From assembly GCF_000526495.1 (NCBI RefSeq), contig NZ_JAGE01000001.1, positions 2,198,501 to 2,262,500 on the forward strand: a stretch of 64,000 bases of DNA. The letters are read 5' to 3'. This stretch comes from Ruminiclostridium josui JCM 17888. Lineage in GTDB: Bacteria; Bacillota; Clostridia; Acetivibrionales; DSM-1351. Below are positions 36,759 through 46,141 of the stretch, piece after piece. Position numbers and translations under genes: made by a program. Numbering within the stretch: position 1 is the stretch's first letter; each line of letters begins with the position of its first letter. Below the pieces are notes generated by a model, which searched no databases, had not been told where the DNA came from, and saw nothing but the letters and a program-made list of their open reading frames with translations.

Positions 36759-36784
36759 TTCCGGTTGGCCATCTGTTATATACA

Positions 36785-36838
36785 GCAAGGTATCTTTTTG
36801 GACGTCAATAGCTCCTTTAAGATACCTTGTTTTTTGCT
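36785..36838 (+). terminator. Terminator between GerMN and FmdB-like genes
   Basis: CAAGGTATCTT (36785-36795) and AAGATACCTTG (36819-36829) form an 11-bp stem followed by TTTTTT. It serves both convergent genes. Confidence 0.85.
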
Positions 36839-36865
36839 TTGATAATTACAACCATAAGGCAAAAA

Positions 36866-37081
36866 TCAGTGGTTACAACATCCACCGCAGACATGTCTGT
36901 TGGGACAGTCTCCGTCAGAGTCTTTTCTGGACTGGATAATATTTACATTCTTAAATATGGTTTCAAGATCATTGTTTCCGCAGTCAGGGCATTTAATCTC
37001 TTTATTTTCACGTTCAGACATTTTAGCCATTACGTTGAATTCATTACCGCACTTACTGCATCTAAGATCATAAAATGGCAT
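36866..37081 (-). CDS. FmdB-family zinc ribbon protein
   Basis: This 71-residue protein begins MPFYDLRCSKCG and has a second CPDCG, forming a zinc ribbon typical of the FmdB/CxxC_CxxC_SSSS family. A further CPNRHVCGGCC occurs at the C-terminus. A regulatory or metal-handling role is assumed for the family but not established. AGGAGG precedes the ATG. Confidence 0.85.
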   Translation of the reverse strand: MPFYDLRCSKCGNEFNVMAKMSERENKEIKCPDCGNNDLETIFKNVNIIQSRKDSDGDCPNRHVCGGCCNH

Positions 37082-37193
37082 AAATCTACCTCCTTTATTA
37101 TTTTGTATTATACCATCTAAAAAAACACGGATAAATAGTTGAATAAATAAAAATTAAATACGGACAATAAATATTATTAATGGAGGAGCAATT

Positions 37194-38129
37194 ATGCATA
37201 CAGTTTGGAAGGGTTCAATCAGTTTCGGTTTGGTTAATATTCCTGTAAAAATGTTTACGGCAACGGAAGACAAGGATATCCGTTTTAAATACATTCATAA
37301 GGAATGTCATAGTCCGGTAAAGTATAAAAAAGTTTGCCCTGTCTGTAACAAGGAGGTTCAACCTGAAGATATTGTTCGGGGTTTTGAGTATGAACCCGGC
37401 AAATACGTTATAATGACGGACGAAGATTTTGAATCCCTTCAGGTTAAAAGTGAAAAGACAGTTGAAATATTGGACTTTGTAAGACTTGAAGAAGTTGATC
37501 CCGTATATTTTGACAAGTCATATTTTCTTGCACCTCAAGAGACAGGAGGAAAAGCCTATACGCTTCTGAGAGAGGCTTTGGGACAGAAGGAAAAAATTGC
37601 TGTTGCCAAAATAACCATAAGAGACAGGGAGTCATTGGCTGTTATAAGAGTTTACAAAAATGTACTTGTACTTGAAACAATATTTTATCCTGATGAAGTA
37701 AAGGATTCGGCACAGGTACCCGGCATACCAGAAAATGCCAAGACAACACAGGCCGAACTGGATATGGCTACACAACTTATAGATAATCTGACTACTGATT
37801 TTGATCCGTCAAAGTATGTGGATACTTACAGAGAAAACCTTGTAGAGCTTATTAATAGCAAGGTTGAAGGAAAGCAGGTAGTAGCTAGAAAAGAAGTTGA
37901 AAAGGAAAATGTTGTAAGTCTTATGGAGGCATTGAAACAAAGTATACAAATGTCAAAGGGGAATAATAAAAATGAAAAAAATAAGGACACTGTTAAGGCT
38001 GATAAGAGTGCTAAGAGTATTAAAAGCAACAAGAAGGATTTGATATCAGAGGGACAAAACAGCGAGAGCACACCTGACGAACATCAAAAGAAGAGAACAA
38101 GGAAAGCCAGAGAGAAGGTTGAATCATGA
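37194..38129 (+). CDS. ku: Ku, DNA end-binding protein of NHEJ
   Basis: This 311-residue bacterial Ku protein carries MHTVWKGSISFGLVNIPVKMFTA, the Ku core (about 1-255) and a Lys/Ser-rich, basic C-terminal tail (about 260-311) typical of extended Ku. It threads on broken DNA ends and recruits ligase. GGAGG lies six bases before ATG 37194. The stop overlaps the ligase gene start by four bases. In Bacillus the ykoV/ykoU pair acts in spores, and a similar role is likely here by inference. Confidence 0.95.
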   Translation: MHTVWKGSISFGLVNIPVKMFTATEDKDIRFKYIHKECHSPVKYKKVCPVCNKEVQPEDIVRGFEYEPGKYVIMTDEDFESLQVKSEKTVEILDFVRLEEVDPVYFDKSYFLAPQETGGKAYTLLREALGQKEKIAVAKITIRDRESLAVIRVYKNVLVLETIFYPDEVKDSAQVPGIPENAKTTQAELDMATQLIDNLTTDFDPSKYVDTYRENLVELINSKVEGKQVVARKEVEKENVVSLMEALKQSIQMSKGNNKNEKNKDTVKADKSAKSIKSNKKDLISEGQNSESTPDEHQKKRTRKAREKVES

Positions 38130-39100
38130 ACTGGGTTATACCAATGGAGCCGGTAATTTGTCCTGATGTTAAGGATGAATCCGGCTACGTCCATGAAATA
38201 AAATGGGATGGTATAAGAGGAATGGTTTATGTACAGGATGGGAAGGTTAGAATCTATACTAAGAAAGGCAAAGAGAAAACAGGCTTCTATCCTGAACTAG
38301 ATGTTTTAAAAAAGGCCCTTGGAGGTAAAAGCGTAATACTGGATGGTGAATTTGTTGTTCTAGGTGAAGAAGGGGTTCCCTCCTTTTATAAAAGCCTCAT
38401 CCGAGAACGTGTTAGTAGTAGCAGTAAATTACAATACTATGCAAGTTTGTACCCGGTTTGTTATATGGTATTTGATATTTTGCAATATGAGGACCATATC
38501 TTGGTGAATATACCCTTAATTGAAAGAAAACAGATTCTTGAAGAAAATCTAAGTTCTTTAACAGGAGACGATACTAAAATATTTTTAACGAAGATGTACC
38601 AAGATGGCAAGAAACTCTTTGAACAAATGAAAAAACAGAACATGGAAGGTATCGTTTCCAAAAAAACAGACAGCCTGTATATAGGCGGTAAAAAACATAA
38701 TGCTTGGTTTAAGACAAAGTTTATAAAAAAGATGCTTTGCGTTGTTGGAGGAATACAATGGAAATCCATAAATCCCAATTCTCTGGTTTTAGGTATAAAG
38801 CCTCCGGGTAGCGAAAAGCTTGTATATGTAGGTAAGGCATCTGCAGGGCTTAAACAATCAGATTTAATGCTTATAAAAGAATACATTGGGCAGCTTGAAT
38901 GGAAGGAATGTCCATTTACTACTGATGAAACTATTGAATTGGATAGGACAGGTGAAAGGTTTACATGGTTGTATCCTGCTCTTACGTGTTGGATTAGCTT
39001 TCTGGAATTGACCAATAACGGACATTTGAGACATCCTAAAATAGAAGGGTTTGCCGTACTTCCTATAGAAGAGGCAGATGGAAAGGTGCTGACTGAATAA
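38126..39100 (+). CDS. ligD: ATP-dependent DNA ligase of NHEJ (LigD ligase part)
   Basis: This 324-residue stand-alone ligase has the adenylated lysine at residue 26 (EIKWDGIRG), DGEFVV (motif III), EGIVSKK (motif IV) and the C-terminal oligonucleotide-binding fold. In most bacteria this domain is fused to the polymerase and phosphoesterase as LigD. Here it is a separate gene, overlapped by Ku upstream and the polymerase gene downstream (TAATGG). The third common module, the phosphoesterase, is absent. Confidence 0.92.
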   Translation: MNWVIPMEPVICPDVKDESGYVHEIKWDGIRGMVYVQDGKVRIYTKKGKEKTGFYPELDVLKKALGGKSVILDGEFVVLGEEGVPSFYKSLIRERVSSSSKLQYYASLYPVCYMVFDILQYEDHILVNIPLIERKQILEENLSSLTGDDTKIFLTKMYQDGKKLFEQMKKQNMEGIVSKKTDSLYIGGKKHNAWFKTKFIKKMLCVVGGIQWKSINPNSLVLGIKPPGSEKLVYVGKASAGLKQSDLMLIKEYIGQLEWKECPFTTDETIELDRTGERFTWLYPALTCWISFLELTNNGHLRHPKIEGFAVLPIEEADGKVLTE

Positions 39101-40011
39101 TGGCTGCTGTAACTGATATTATCAAGGTAGAAATTGAAGACGAAGTAATTGACGTAAAAAATCCTGACAAGTTATTTTGGCCAGAAGCCGGGGTTACTAA
39201 GCTGGAGTTTGTGAAAACAATGACAAGGCTTGCTCCATTTTTAATTAAATACTCTAAAAACAGAATGTTAACTTCAATACGTTATCCTCACGGTATTAAT
39301 GACAAAAGCTTTTTTCAGAAGGAAAAACCTCAGGGAACCCCCGAGTGGGTGGAAACAGTGGAATTCAATCAGAAAAACTATATTAACCTCAATTCGGCAG
39401 CCACCCTTGTTTGGCTCTGTACTCAGGCTGCCTTGGAGCTTCACACCAGCTTTAACGTTTATGAAAAGCCCAACCATCCATCAAGCTTGGTATTTGATTT
39501 AGACCCGGATGATGACCTTCATTTTGAGGATGTTGCAGAACTTGCAGACAGAATCCATGAAACATTGGAAGCACTGGGCATAAAGGGATTTATTAAAACT
39601 TCCGGTGCAACAGGGTTGCAGATATTTGTCCCTACGGCTGCAAAGTTTGACTATGACACCGCTCGCAGTCTTAATGAGTTTTTTGCACAATACTTTTCTG
39701 AAAAGTTTAAAAGTACCGTTACAATAGAAAGGATGAAGAAGAAAAGAGATGGCAAGATTTATTTTGACTGGCAGCAGATGTGGACGGGGAAAAGCATGAT
39801 AACAGTCTATTCCCCAAGGGCAGTGAAAAGCGCAGCAGTTTCGACTCCAATAGAATGGAGTGAGCTTAATAGTATACGTCCGGAAATGTTTACTCTTAAA
39901 AATATTATAAACAGGTTGGAGCAAAAAGGAGATATCTTTGAACCAAGCCTGAAATGCGACAATTCGCCGCAATTGTATGAAATATTAAAACAGATTGAAA
40001 CTGCAAGATGA
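39100..40011 (+). CDS. NHEJ DNA polymerase/primase (LigD-Pol)
   Basis: This 303-residue archaeo-eukaryotic primase family polymerase has catalytic acids in VFDLDPDDD, the SGATGLQIFVP stretch and KIYFDWQQMWTGKSMITVYSPRA. It fills and extends ends, including ribonucleotide addition, before ligation. It is a single-domain homologue of the polymerase part of LigD, encoded after Ku and ligase in a tight overlapping operon, so the three work together. Confidence 0.92.
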   Translation: MAAVTDIIKVEIEDEVIDVKNPDKLFWPEAGVTKLEFVKTMTRLAPFLIKYSKNRMLTSIRYPHGINDKSFFQKEKPQGTPEWVETVEFNQKNYINLNSAATLVWLCTQAALELHTSFNVYEKPNHPSSLVFDLDPDDDLHFEDVAELADRIHETLEALGIKGFIKTSGATGLQIFVPTAAKFDYDTARSLNEFFAQYFSEKFKSTVTIERMKKKRDGKIYFDWQQMWTGKSMITVYSPRAVKSAAVSTPIEWSELNSIRPEMFTLKNIINRLEQKGDIFEPSLKCDNSPQLYEILKQIETAR

Positions 40012-40118
40012 AGTAAAAAGTTGTTATATTAATAAATATTGTATAAAATATGGTTATATTTAATTTTTAAGAGTATCATCGTTGTATAAGGAATTTATAA
40101 CGTAAATGGGGGAGTCAC

Positions 40119-41132
40119 ATGAAAGTATTAGTAACCGGAGGGGCTGGATATATCGGCACTCATACATGTGTTGAACTGCTTGAAGCTGGTTTTGAAGTTA
40201 TCGTAGTTGATAACCTTTGTAACAGCAAGGAGACAGCAATAGAAAGAGTGGAAAAAATCACAGGCAAAAAGGTAAAATTTTATAAAGTTGATATATTGGA
40301 CAAAGAAGCACTTGAACAGGTATTTATACGTAATAAACCGGATTCTGTAATTCATTTTGCAGGACTAAAGGCAGTAGGTGAATCAGTTTCAATTCCGCTG
40401 AAATATTATCACAACAATATAACTGGTACGCTGATTTTATGCGAATTAATGGAAAAATACCAAGTTAAAAATCTGGTTTTCAGCTCATCAGCTACTGTAT
40501 ACGGAGATCCTGCCAGTGTTCCGATTGCCGAGGAATTTCCGTTGTCTGTTACAAATCCATACGGAAGAACAAAACTTATGATAGAGGAAATATTAAAAGA
40601 CCTACATACAGCAGACGAAACTTGGAATATTGCTCTGCTTAGATATTTTAACCCCATCGGAGCCCATGAAAGCGGCTCAATTGGAGAAGACCCAAATGGA
40701 ATTCCAAATAATCTGGTGCCTTATATTACACAGGTAGCAGTTGGAAAGCTAAAAGAAGTAAATGTATTTGGAGATGATTACGATACAGTTGATGGTACCG
40801 GAGTAAGAGATTACATACATGTTGTAGACCTTGCGAAAGGCCATATAAAGGCTTTAGAAAAGCTATCTCGTGAACATGTGGGAGTAAGAGAGTATAATCT
40901 TGGAACAGGTAATGGATATAGCGTTCTTCAAGTAATAAAGGCATTTTCAGAAGCCTGCGGAAAGGAAATACCTTATAGGATTGTTGGCAGAAGGCCGGGG
41001 GATATAGCAGAGTGCTATGCAAAGCCGGACAGAGCAAAGAATGAACTTGGATGGACAGCTGAAAAGGGACTTAAAGAAATGTGTGCAGATTCATGGAGAT
41101 GGCAGTCTCAGAATCCGGAAGGATATAAATAA
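40119..41132 (+). CDS. galE: GalE, UDP-glucose 4-epimerase
   Basis: This 337-residue protein has the extended SDR motifs [16 protein letters not shown] (NAD binding), the catalytic Ser/Tyr/Lys region [12 protein letters not shown] and [12 protein letters not shown], and [12 protein letters not shown]. It interconverts UDP-glucose and UDP-galactose. A ribosome binding site GGGGGAG precedes ATG 40119. The next gene is a sugar nucleotidyltransferase, suggesting a small envelope-sugar operon. Confidence 0.95.
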   Translation: MKVLVTGGAGYIGTHTCVELLEAGFEVIVVDNLCNSKETAIERVEKITGKKVKFYKVDILDKEALEQVFIRNKPDSVIHFAGLKAVGESVSIPLKYYHNNITGTLILCELMEKYQVKNLVFSSSATVYGDPASVPIAEEFPLSVTNPYGRTKLMIEEILKDLHTADETWNIALLRYFNPIGAHESGSIGEDPNGIPNNLVPYITQVAVGKLKEVNVFGDDYDTVDGTGVRDYIHVVDLAKGHIKALEKLSREHVGVREYNLGTGNGYSVLQVIKAFSEACGKEIPYRIVGRRPGDIAECYAKPDRAKNELGWTAEKGLKEMCADSWRWQSQNPEGYK

Positions 41133-41158
41133 TTAAACTCAGGCAAGGAGAATTTGAT

Positions 41159-42088
41159 ATGAAAAATAACACAGCTTTAGTAATAATGGCTGCAGGTATG
41201 GGAAGCAGATATGGTGGTTTAAAGCAGATTGACCCTGTAGGACCCAACGGCGAAATAATAATGGAGTATTCTATTTATGATGCCATCAGAGCTGGATTCA
41301 ACAAGGTTGTATTCATAATAAAAAAGGAAATAGAGGACACCTTTCGAGAAGTGGTTGGTAAGAAAATAGAAGGAATTATTGATGTGGAGTATGTTTATCA
41401 AAAAGTAGACAATCTGCCTCAAGGATTTAGTGTTCCCGAAGGAAGAGTGAAACCCTGGGGAACGGGACATGCAGTGCTAAGTGCCAAAGATGCCGTTAAA
41501 ACTCCATTTGCAGTTATAAATGCAGATGATTTTTACGGAGCTGAGACATACAAGCTACTAAATGGATTTTTAACAAATAATCAGGATACAGATAATAAAT
41601 ACAAATATTGTATGGTGGGATTTGTTATAGAGAATACACTTACCGAAAACGGTCATGTTGCAAGAGGCGTCTGTAATGTAGACAGTCAGGGAAATCTTAT
41701 TAATATACATGAAAGAACAAAGATAGTGAAATTCGGAAATGAGACAAAATACACCGAGGATGATAAAAACTGGATTAAAATACCAGGAAAGAGTATTGTG
41801 TCTATGAACACATGGGGCTTTAACCTAAGTATTTTACAGGAACTTGAGGAGCGCTTTCCTGAATTTCTGAGAAAGAACAAGGATAATCTTTTGAAAGCAG
41901 AGTATTTTCTGCCTACAGTTGTAGATAATCTTATAAATGAAGGCAAAGCAGATGTCAAAGTACTTTCAACATCAGATAGATGGTATGGTGTTACATATCA
42001 GGAGGACAAACCCATTGTAAAGAAATCAATAGGCGATATGGTTTCGGAAAATAAATATCCAAAACATCTTTGGGAAAATATAAAATAA
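41159..42088 (+). CDS. Sugar-phosphate nucleotidyltransferase family protein
   Basis: This 309-residue protein has the Rossmann-like nucleotidyltransferase start VIMAAGMGSRYGGLKQI, and VINADDFYGAETY carrying the metal-binding Asp. It belongs to the NTP_transferase superfamily members fused or linked to sugar metabolism. The exact substrate is not readable. It follows galE by 26 bases with its own AAGGAG. Confidence 0.85.
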   Translation: MKNNTALVIMAAGMGSRYGGLKQIDPVGPNGEIIMEYSIYDAIRAGFNKVVFIIKKEIEDTFREVVGKKIEGIIDVEYVYQKVDNLPQGFSVPEGRVKPWGTGHAVLSAKDAVKTPFAVINADDFYGAETYKLLNGFLTNNQDTDNKYKYCMVGFVIENTLTENGHVARGVCNVDSQGNLINIHERTKIVKFGNETKYTEDDKNWIKIPGKSIVSMNTWGFNLSILQELEERFPEFLRKNKDNLLKAEYFLPTVVDNLINEGKADVKVLSTSDRWYGVTYQEDKPIVKKSIGDMVSENKYPKHLWENIK

Positions 42089-42227
42089 ACTGTACTTAAT
42101 TTACTACTTCGGTCACTTTATAGGTAACTATTGTATCAACTGTATATGTATGGAAAATTAATTATTGAAAAATAGGGTCATATGTAATATAATGTAAAAT
42201 AAATACCTGTGAAGTGAGGGAGATAAA

Positions 42228-42491
42228 ATGTACACTGACAAAACCTTGGTTTGCAAAGAATGTGAAAATGAATTTATTTTTTCTGCAGGTGAACAGGAGT
42301 TCTATGCTGAAAAGGGTTTTCAGAATGAACCCGCCAGATGTAAAGCTTGTAGAAGTAAGCGTGACCACTCATCAAAAAGAGAATTATTTGAGGCTGTTTG
42401 TGCAGAATGCGGGCAAACCACAAAGGTTCCCTTCAAACCTCATTTAGATAAGCCTGTATTATGTAGCAAATGTTTTGCTAATAAAAAATAA
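42228..42491 (+). CDS. Small double zinc-ribbon protein
   Basis: This 87-residue protein has four CxxC knuckles (CKEC, CKAC, CAEC, CSKC), which would form two zinc sites. Between them, GEQEFYAEKGFQNEPARCKACR is typical of the clostridial zinc-ribbon 'zinc-binding domain' proteins with unknown role in nucleic acid binding. GAGGGAG precedes ATG 42228, and a terminator lies about 40 bases downstream. Confidence 0.85.
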   Translation: MYTDKTLVCKECENEFIFSAGEQEFYAEKGFQNEPARCKACRSKRDHSSKRELFEAVCAECGQTTKVPFKPHLDKPVLCSKCFANKK

Positions 42492-42527
42492 TACATACTT
42501 AATAGACATATAAATAAAAATATAATT

Positions 42528-42573
42528 AGGTTGACTGTAAGGATTGTTCTATCTGAGAGTCAACCTGTTTTTA
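42528..42573 (+). terminator. Terminator after the zinc-ribbon gene
   Basis: AGGTTGACT (42528-42536) pairs with AGTCAACCT (42558-42566), followed by GTTTTTA. Confidence 0.75.
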
Positions 42574-42609
42574 TATTTAAGAAATTAAGAAATGTACTTG
42601 GTTGGAAGA

Positions 42610-42671
42610 TTATCCACAGTGGAAAATTCCTATATTATAAGTTATTAACAAGGTTATACACATTATCCACA
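42610..42671 (+). promoter_or_regulatory. Cluster of DnaA boxes
   Basis: TTATCCACA at 42610-42618 and 42663-42671, and TTATACACA at 42654-42662 adjoining the second, all match the DnaA box TTATNCACA and point the same way. ATATACACA (42677-42685) is a one-mismatch copy. The cluster lies in a non-coding gap of about 400 bases before hpf. No dnaA or dnaN is present, so this is not the usual replication origin. A DnaA-controlled promoter or titration site is possible. Confidence 0.7.
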
Positions 42672-42894
42672 GAAACATATACACAAAACAGGTGTTTTGT
42701 TGAATACCTGTGAAAAACTTTTGTGATAGTAAATTGAATTAGACATAAAATAAGTTAATTATTATAAAATTATGTTTATTAGCAGAGTTTGGGAGGATTT
42801 TCTTGTTATAACGTAGAATAATAGATTCATAACATGTACCGCTATTGGATATTATAAAGTAATACTTAGACAAAAATGGAGAGGGGCTGTTATT

Positions 42895-43425
42895 ATGAAT
42901 ATAATTATTAGCGGAAAAAACATTGAAATTACAGAAGCACTGAGAGAAAAAGTAACAAAGAGAGTAAAAAAGCTGGAGAAATTTTTTAACAGCGATACTG
43001 AAGTGCATGTAACTTTGAGTGTTCAAAGAGTCAGCCAGATTGTCGAAATAACAATACCATTCAATGGTGTAACTTTAAGAGCGGAAGATCAAAATGAAGA
43101 TATGTATACATCTATTGATAGAGCAGTAGACTTAATAGAAAGGCAGATAAGAAAGAATAAGACCAGACTTGAAAGAAGATTCCACGATAACGATTTCAGG
43201 GTAGATAATTCAAAATTTACCGATGATGTTCCAGAGGAAACCGAATTTAAGGTTGTTAGGTCAAAGAGGTTTGCTGTAAAGCCTATGGATGTTGAAGAGG
43301 CAATATTGCAGATGAATCTTTTGGGACATGAGTTCTTTATGTTCTACAATGCAGATTCAAGGCAGGTTAACGTAGTTTACAAGAGAAAAGATGGAAACTA
43401 TGGGTTAATCGAACCGGAATTCTAA
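42895..43425 (+). CDS. hpf: HPF, long-form ribosome hibernation promoting factor
   Basis: This 176-residue protein has the N-terminal S30AE/HPF domain (about 1-100: IIISGKNIEITEALREKVTKRVKKLEKFF) and the C-terminal dimerisation domain (about 115-175: VVRSKRFAVKPMDVEEAILQMNLLGHEFFMFYNADS), as in long HPF of Firmicutes. It joins 70S ribosomes into 100S dimers in stationary phase. GAGAGGGGCTG precedes ATG 42895. The gap upstream holds the DnaA-box cluster. Confidence 0.95.
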   Translation: MNIIISGKNIEITEALREKVTKRVKKLEKFFNSDTEVHVTLSVQRVSQIVEITIPFNGVTLRAEDQNEDMYTSIDRAVDLIERQIRKNKTRLERRFHDNDFRVDNSKFTDDVPEETEFKVVRSKRFAVKPMDVEEAILQMNLLGHEFFMFYNADSRQVNVVYKRKDGNYGLIEPEF

Positions 43426-43442
43426 TAACACAATAAATAAAG

Positions 43443-43490
43443 CAGTATGTATCAGTAAGCTAAGATGGCCTCTGATACATACTGTTTTTA
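43443..43490 (+). terminator. Strong terminator after hpf
   Basis: CAGTATGTATCAG (43443-43455) pairs perfectly with CTGATACATACTG (43472-43484), followed by a T run. Confidence 0.9.
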
Positions 43491-43623
43491 TTTTGCAGCA
43501 ATAAGCAAAATTACAACAAATTTACAAGCATAATTTTAGATAACTTGTTTTACATTTAACCCATAAAGTAATATAATACATACAGTCTGTATAATTTATA
43601 TAATTTTCGGGAGAAATGTATTT

Positions 43624-45501
43624 ATGCTGGGGAAACCTTCATATGGAATAGTCATAGCAAATCGTAGGAGTTTTGGCCGTAAAACACGTATAGTTGATTA
43701 TCTTACTCAAGAATGGATGTCAATATTGACTCTTGCAATACTGCTTTTTAAATCAATAGTTCTTATGGGCTTTGTATATAGTGAGGATAAATCTATTATT
43801 GACATAGTCCGTGGTTTTAGTAATATCAGATATATGCCAGTTTGTGTAGCTTTTTTACTTGTAATCTTATCTTTTAACTTTTTAGCAAAAGGAAAAGGGC
43901 GGTTATGGCTTCTTCTGATACTCAATTTTCTATGTTCATTTCTTTTTGCATTTGATGCAGTGTACCTTAGGGCAAACGGAAATTTTCTATCAACCCAGCT
44001 TTTGAGGCAAACTGGAAATGTAAATAATATTTGGGGCAGCATTTTTGCAATGTTCAGGCCCTGTGATATAGTATTTTTTATTGATATACCAATTCTTGCA
44101 GTAATACTTATAATTACAAGAAAGATGTTTTACTCATCACCATTATTTACAAGTCTGAAAACTAGACTTATTGCTTTCGCATCATTATTTACCTTGTCTT
44201 TAGCCATTATTGTAGGCAGTTATATTGCTATTGATGTATACGGAAATAATAAATATGGTTATATTTTTCACACTTATTGGAAACCGGAAGCTACTATATG
44301 CAATGCCTCCCCTTTAGGATATCATGCATATGACTGCTATGTATTCTTTGCAGATTTCAAGCCATATGAAATATCAGAAAAAGACCGTACGGAGATTCAA
44401 AAGTGGATTGACGGTAAAAAGGAAAATTTACCTGATAACAACTTTAAAGGCATGTATAAAGGCAAAAACTTGTTAGTGTTACAAGTAGAGTCTCTAGAGA
44501 ACTTCGTTATCGGGCAGTCAGTAAACGGGCAAGAAATTACTCCTACATTGAATAAGTTGTTGAAGAACAGTATATACTTTGATAACTATTATACTCAGGT
44601 TAACGAGGGAACAAGTTCTGATGCAGACCTAATGACAAACACCTCTGTATTCCCGGTGCGAAAAGGGAGTACATTTTTCAGATTTCCATATACAGAGTAT
44701 AATTCACTGCCCAAGATAATGGAAAAGTATGGTTATTCTACTAAAGCCATTCACCCGGATGACGGTGCATACTGGAATTGGAAAGAAGCACTGACAAACA
44801 TAGGCTTTCAACAGTGTATAGACGCAAAAAGCTTCAAGATGGATGAGATAATATTTATGGGCTTAAGCGACGGTTCTTATTTCAGACAGATAAAAGATAC
44901 AATTATAAATCAGAAGCAGCCATTTTACAATTTTATGATTACTCTTACAAGTCATTCTCCATTTGAAATGCCTAAAGAGCACCAAAATTTAAAATTGGAC
45001 GACTCTCTTAATGATACAAGGCTTGGGGGTTATTTCCAGAGTATAAACTACACTGACAGATGCATTGGAAGTTTCCTTGATGAACTTGATAAGGCAGGAA
45101 TACTGGATAACACAGTAGTAGTAATTTACGGTGATCACGATTCAGTTCATAAGTATTTTGATGACCAAATCAAAGATATACAGCCGTCTCAAAGCTGGTG
45201 GCTTGAAAATGACAAAAAAATACCTCTTATTATATATGAAAAGGGGCAGATACCCCAGGTTATACACACAACCGGAGGACAGATTGATTTAATGCCAACG
45301 CTTTTATATTCTTTTGGAATAGATAAGAATGAATATGAATCTACAGTATTCGGAAGAAACCTTCTTAATACACAGCAAGACTATGTATTATTGGCTAATG
45401 GGGAATTTAGAGGAAATATTGATAAGGCTAAACAAAGTGAACTGCTGAATGGTCTTGAATACGCGGATATGGTAATAAAAACCAACTTTTTCAAAAAATA
45501 A
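43624..45501 (+). CDS. LTA synthase family membrane sulfatase-fold enzyme
   Basis: This 625-residue protein has about five N-terminal membrane segments (residues 25-210) and an extracellular alkaline-phosphatase/sulfatase-fold domain (about 260-615). NEGTSSDADLMTNT carries the catalytic Thr, YGDHDS metal ligands and FYNFMITLTSHSPFEMP family signatures. Such enzymes transfer glycerolphosphate to lipoteichoic acid or to glycans. GGGAGA lies nine bases before ATG 43624. Probably acts in envelope polymer synthesis, with substrate not established. Confidence 0.88.
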   Translation: MLGKPSYGIVIANRRSFGRKTRIVDYLTQEWMSILTLAILLFKSIVLMGFVYSEDKSIIDIVRGFSNIRYMPVCVAFLLVILSFNFLAKGKGRLWLLLILNFLCSFLFAFDAVYLRANGNFLSTQLLRQTGNVNNIWGSIFAMFRPCDIVFFIDIPILAVILIITRKMFYSSPLFTSLKTRLIAFASLFTLSLAIIVGSYIAIDVYGNNKYGYIFHTYWKPEATICNASPLGYHAYDCYVFFADFKPYEISEKDRTEIQKWIDGKKENLPDNNFKGMYKGKNLLVLQVESLENFVIGQSVNGQEITPTLNKLLKNSIYFDNYYTQVNEGTSSDADLMTNTSVFPVRKGSTFFRFPYTEYNSLPKIMEKYGYSTKAIHPDDGAYWNWKEALTNIGFQQCIDAKSFKMDEIIFMGLSDGSYFRQIKDTIINQKQPFYNFMITLTSHSPFEMPKEHQNLKLDDSLNDTRLGGYFQSINYTDRCIGSFLDELDKAGILDNTVVVIYGDHDSVHKYFDDQIKDIQPSQSWWLENDKKIPLIIYEKGQIPQVIHTTGGQIDLMPTLLYSFGIDKNEYESTVFGRNLLNTQQDYVLLANGEFRGNIDKAKQSELLNGLEYADMVIKTNFFKK

Positions 45502-45521
45502 AAAGGCTTTTCGGAGGGAAT

Positions 45522-46025
45522 ATGAAAAATATTATTCTTATTGGAATGCCAAGTGCGGGTAAAAGCACTGTTGGAGTTATTGTTGCAAAGCATCGGGGAA
45601 TGTCATTTATTGATACTGATGTTCTGATACAAACGACACAAGGCAGGCTGTTACAGGAAATCTTAAATAATGATGGTACAGATGCTTTCCTTAAAATAGA
45701 AGAATCAGCGATACAATCTCTCAGTTGCTCTGATACAGTTATAGCAACAGGAGGAAGTGTGGTATACAGTGAGAAGGCAATGGAGCATTTAAAAAAGATA
45801 GGAATAGTAATTTATCTATATGTAGATATGGACACTGTCTACAAAAGGCTGAAAAACCTTAAAACAAGAGGTGTTGTTTTAGGCCCCGGTCAAAGCCTGG
45901 AAGATATATATAGAAAAAGACAGCCTTTGTATGAAAAATATGCAGATATAGTAATAGATTGTTCAAAGGGTTCAATTGATTCAACAGTGGAAATGATACA
46001 TGAAAAACTTGATTCCTTGTCATAA
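45522..46025 (+). CDS. aroK: Shikimate kinase
   Basis: This 167-residue protein is an AroK-type P-loop kinase. It has LIGMPSAGKSTVG (Walker A), DTDVLIQ (shikimate-binding Asp) and IATGGSVVYS. It phosphorylates shikimate in chorismate synthesis. It follows the LTA-synthase-like gene by 20 bases with its own GGAGGG. Confidence 0.9.
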   Translation: MKNIILIGMPSAGKSTVGVIVAKHRGMSFIDTDVLIQTTQGRLLQEILNNDGTDAFLKIEESAIQSLSCSDTVIATGGSVVYSEKAMEHLKKIGIVIYLYVDMDTVYKRLKNLKTRGVVLGPGQSLEDIYRKRQPLYEKYADIVIDCSKGSIDSTVEMIHEKLDSLS

Positions 46026-46049
46026 AACTTGAAATGAAATATAATTATT

Positions 46050-46074
46050 ATGCCGGATAGAAATTATCCGGCAT
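46050..46074 (+). terminator. Short hairpin, probable weak terminator
   Basis: ATGCCGGAT (46050-46058) and ATCCGGCAT (46066-46074) pair perfectly with a seven-base loop. The T-tract after it is weak. Confidence 0.5.
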
Positions 46075-46141
46075 TTATAATGTTAATTACTTAATCCGAT
46101 AAATTATTTCTAGCAATATACTTGATGGTACGGAGGGAAAA

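Noticed and set aside
42610-42685. DnaA boxes as a chromosomal origin
   Set aside because: dnaA, dnaN, rpmH and an AT-rich unwinding region with further boxes are absent. The cluster is kept only as a regulatory candidate.
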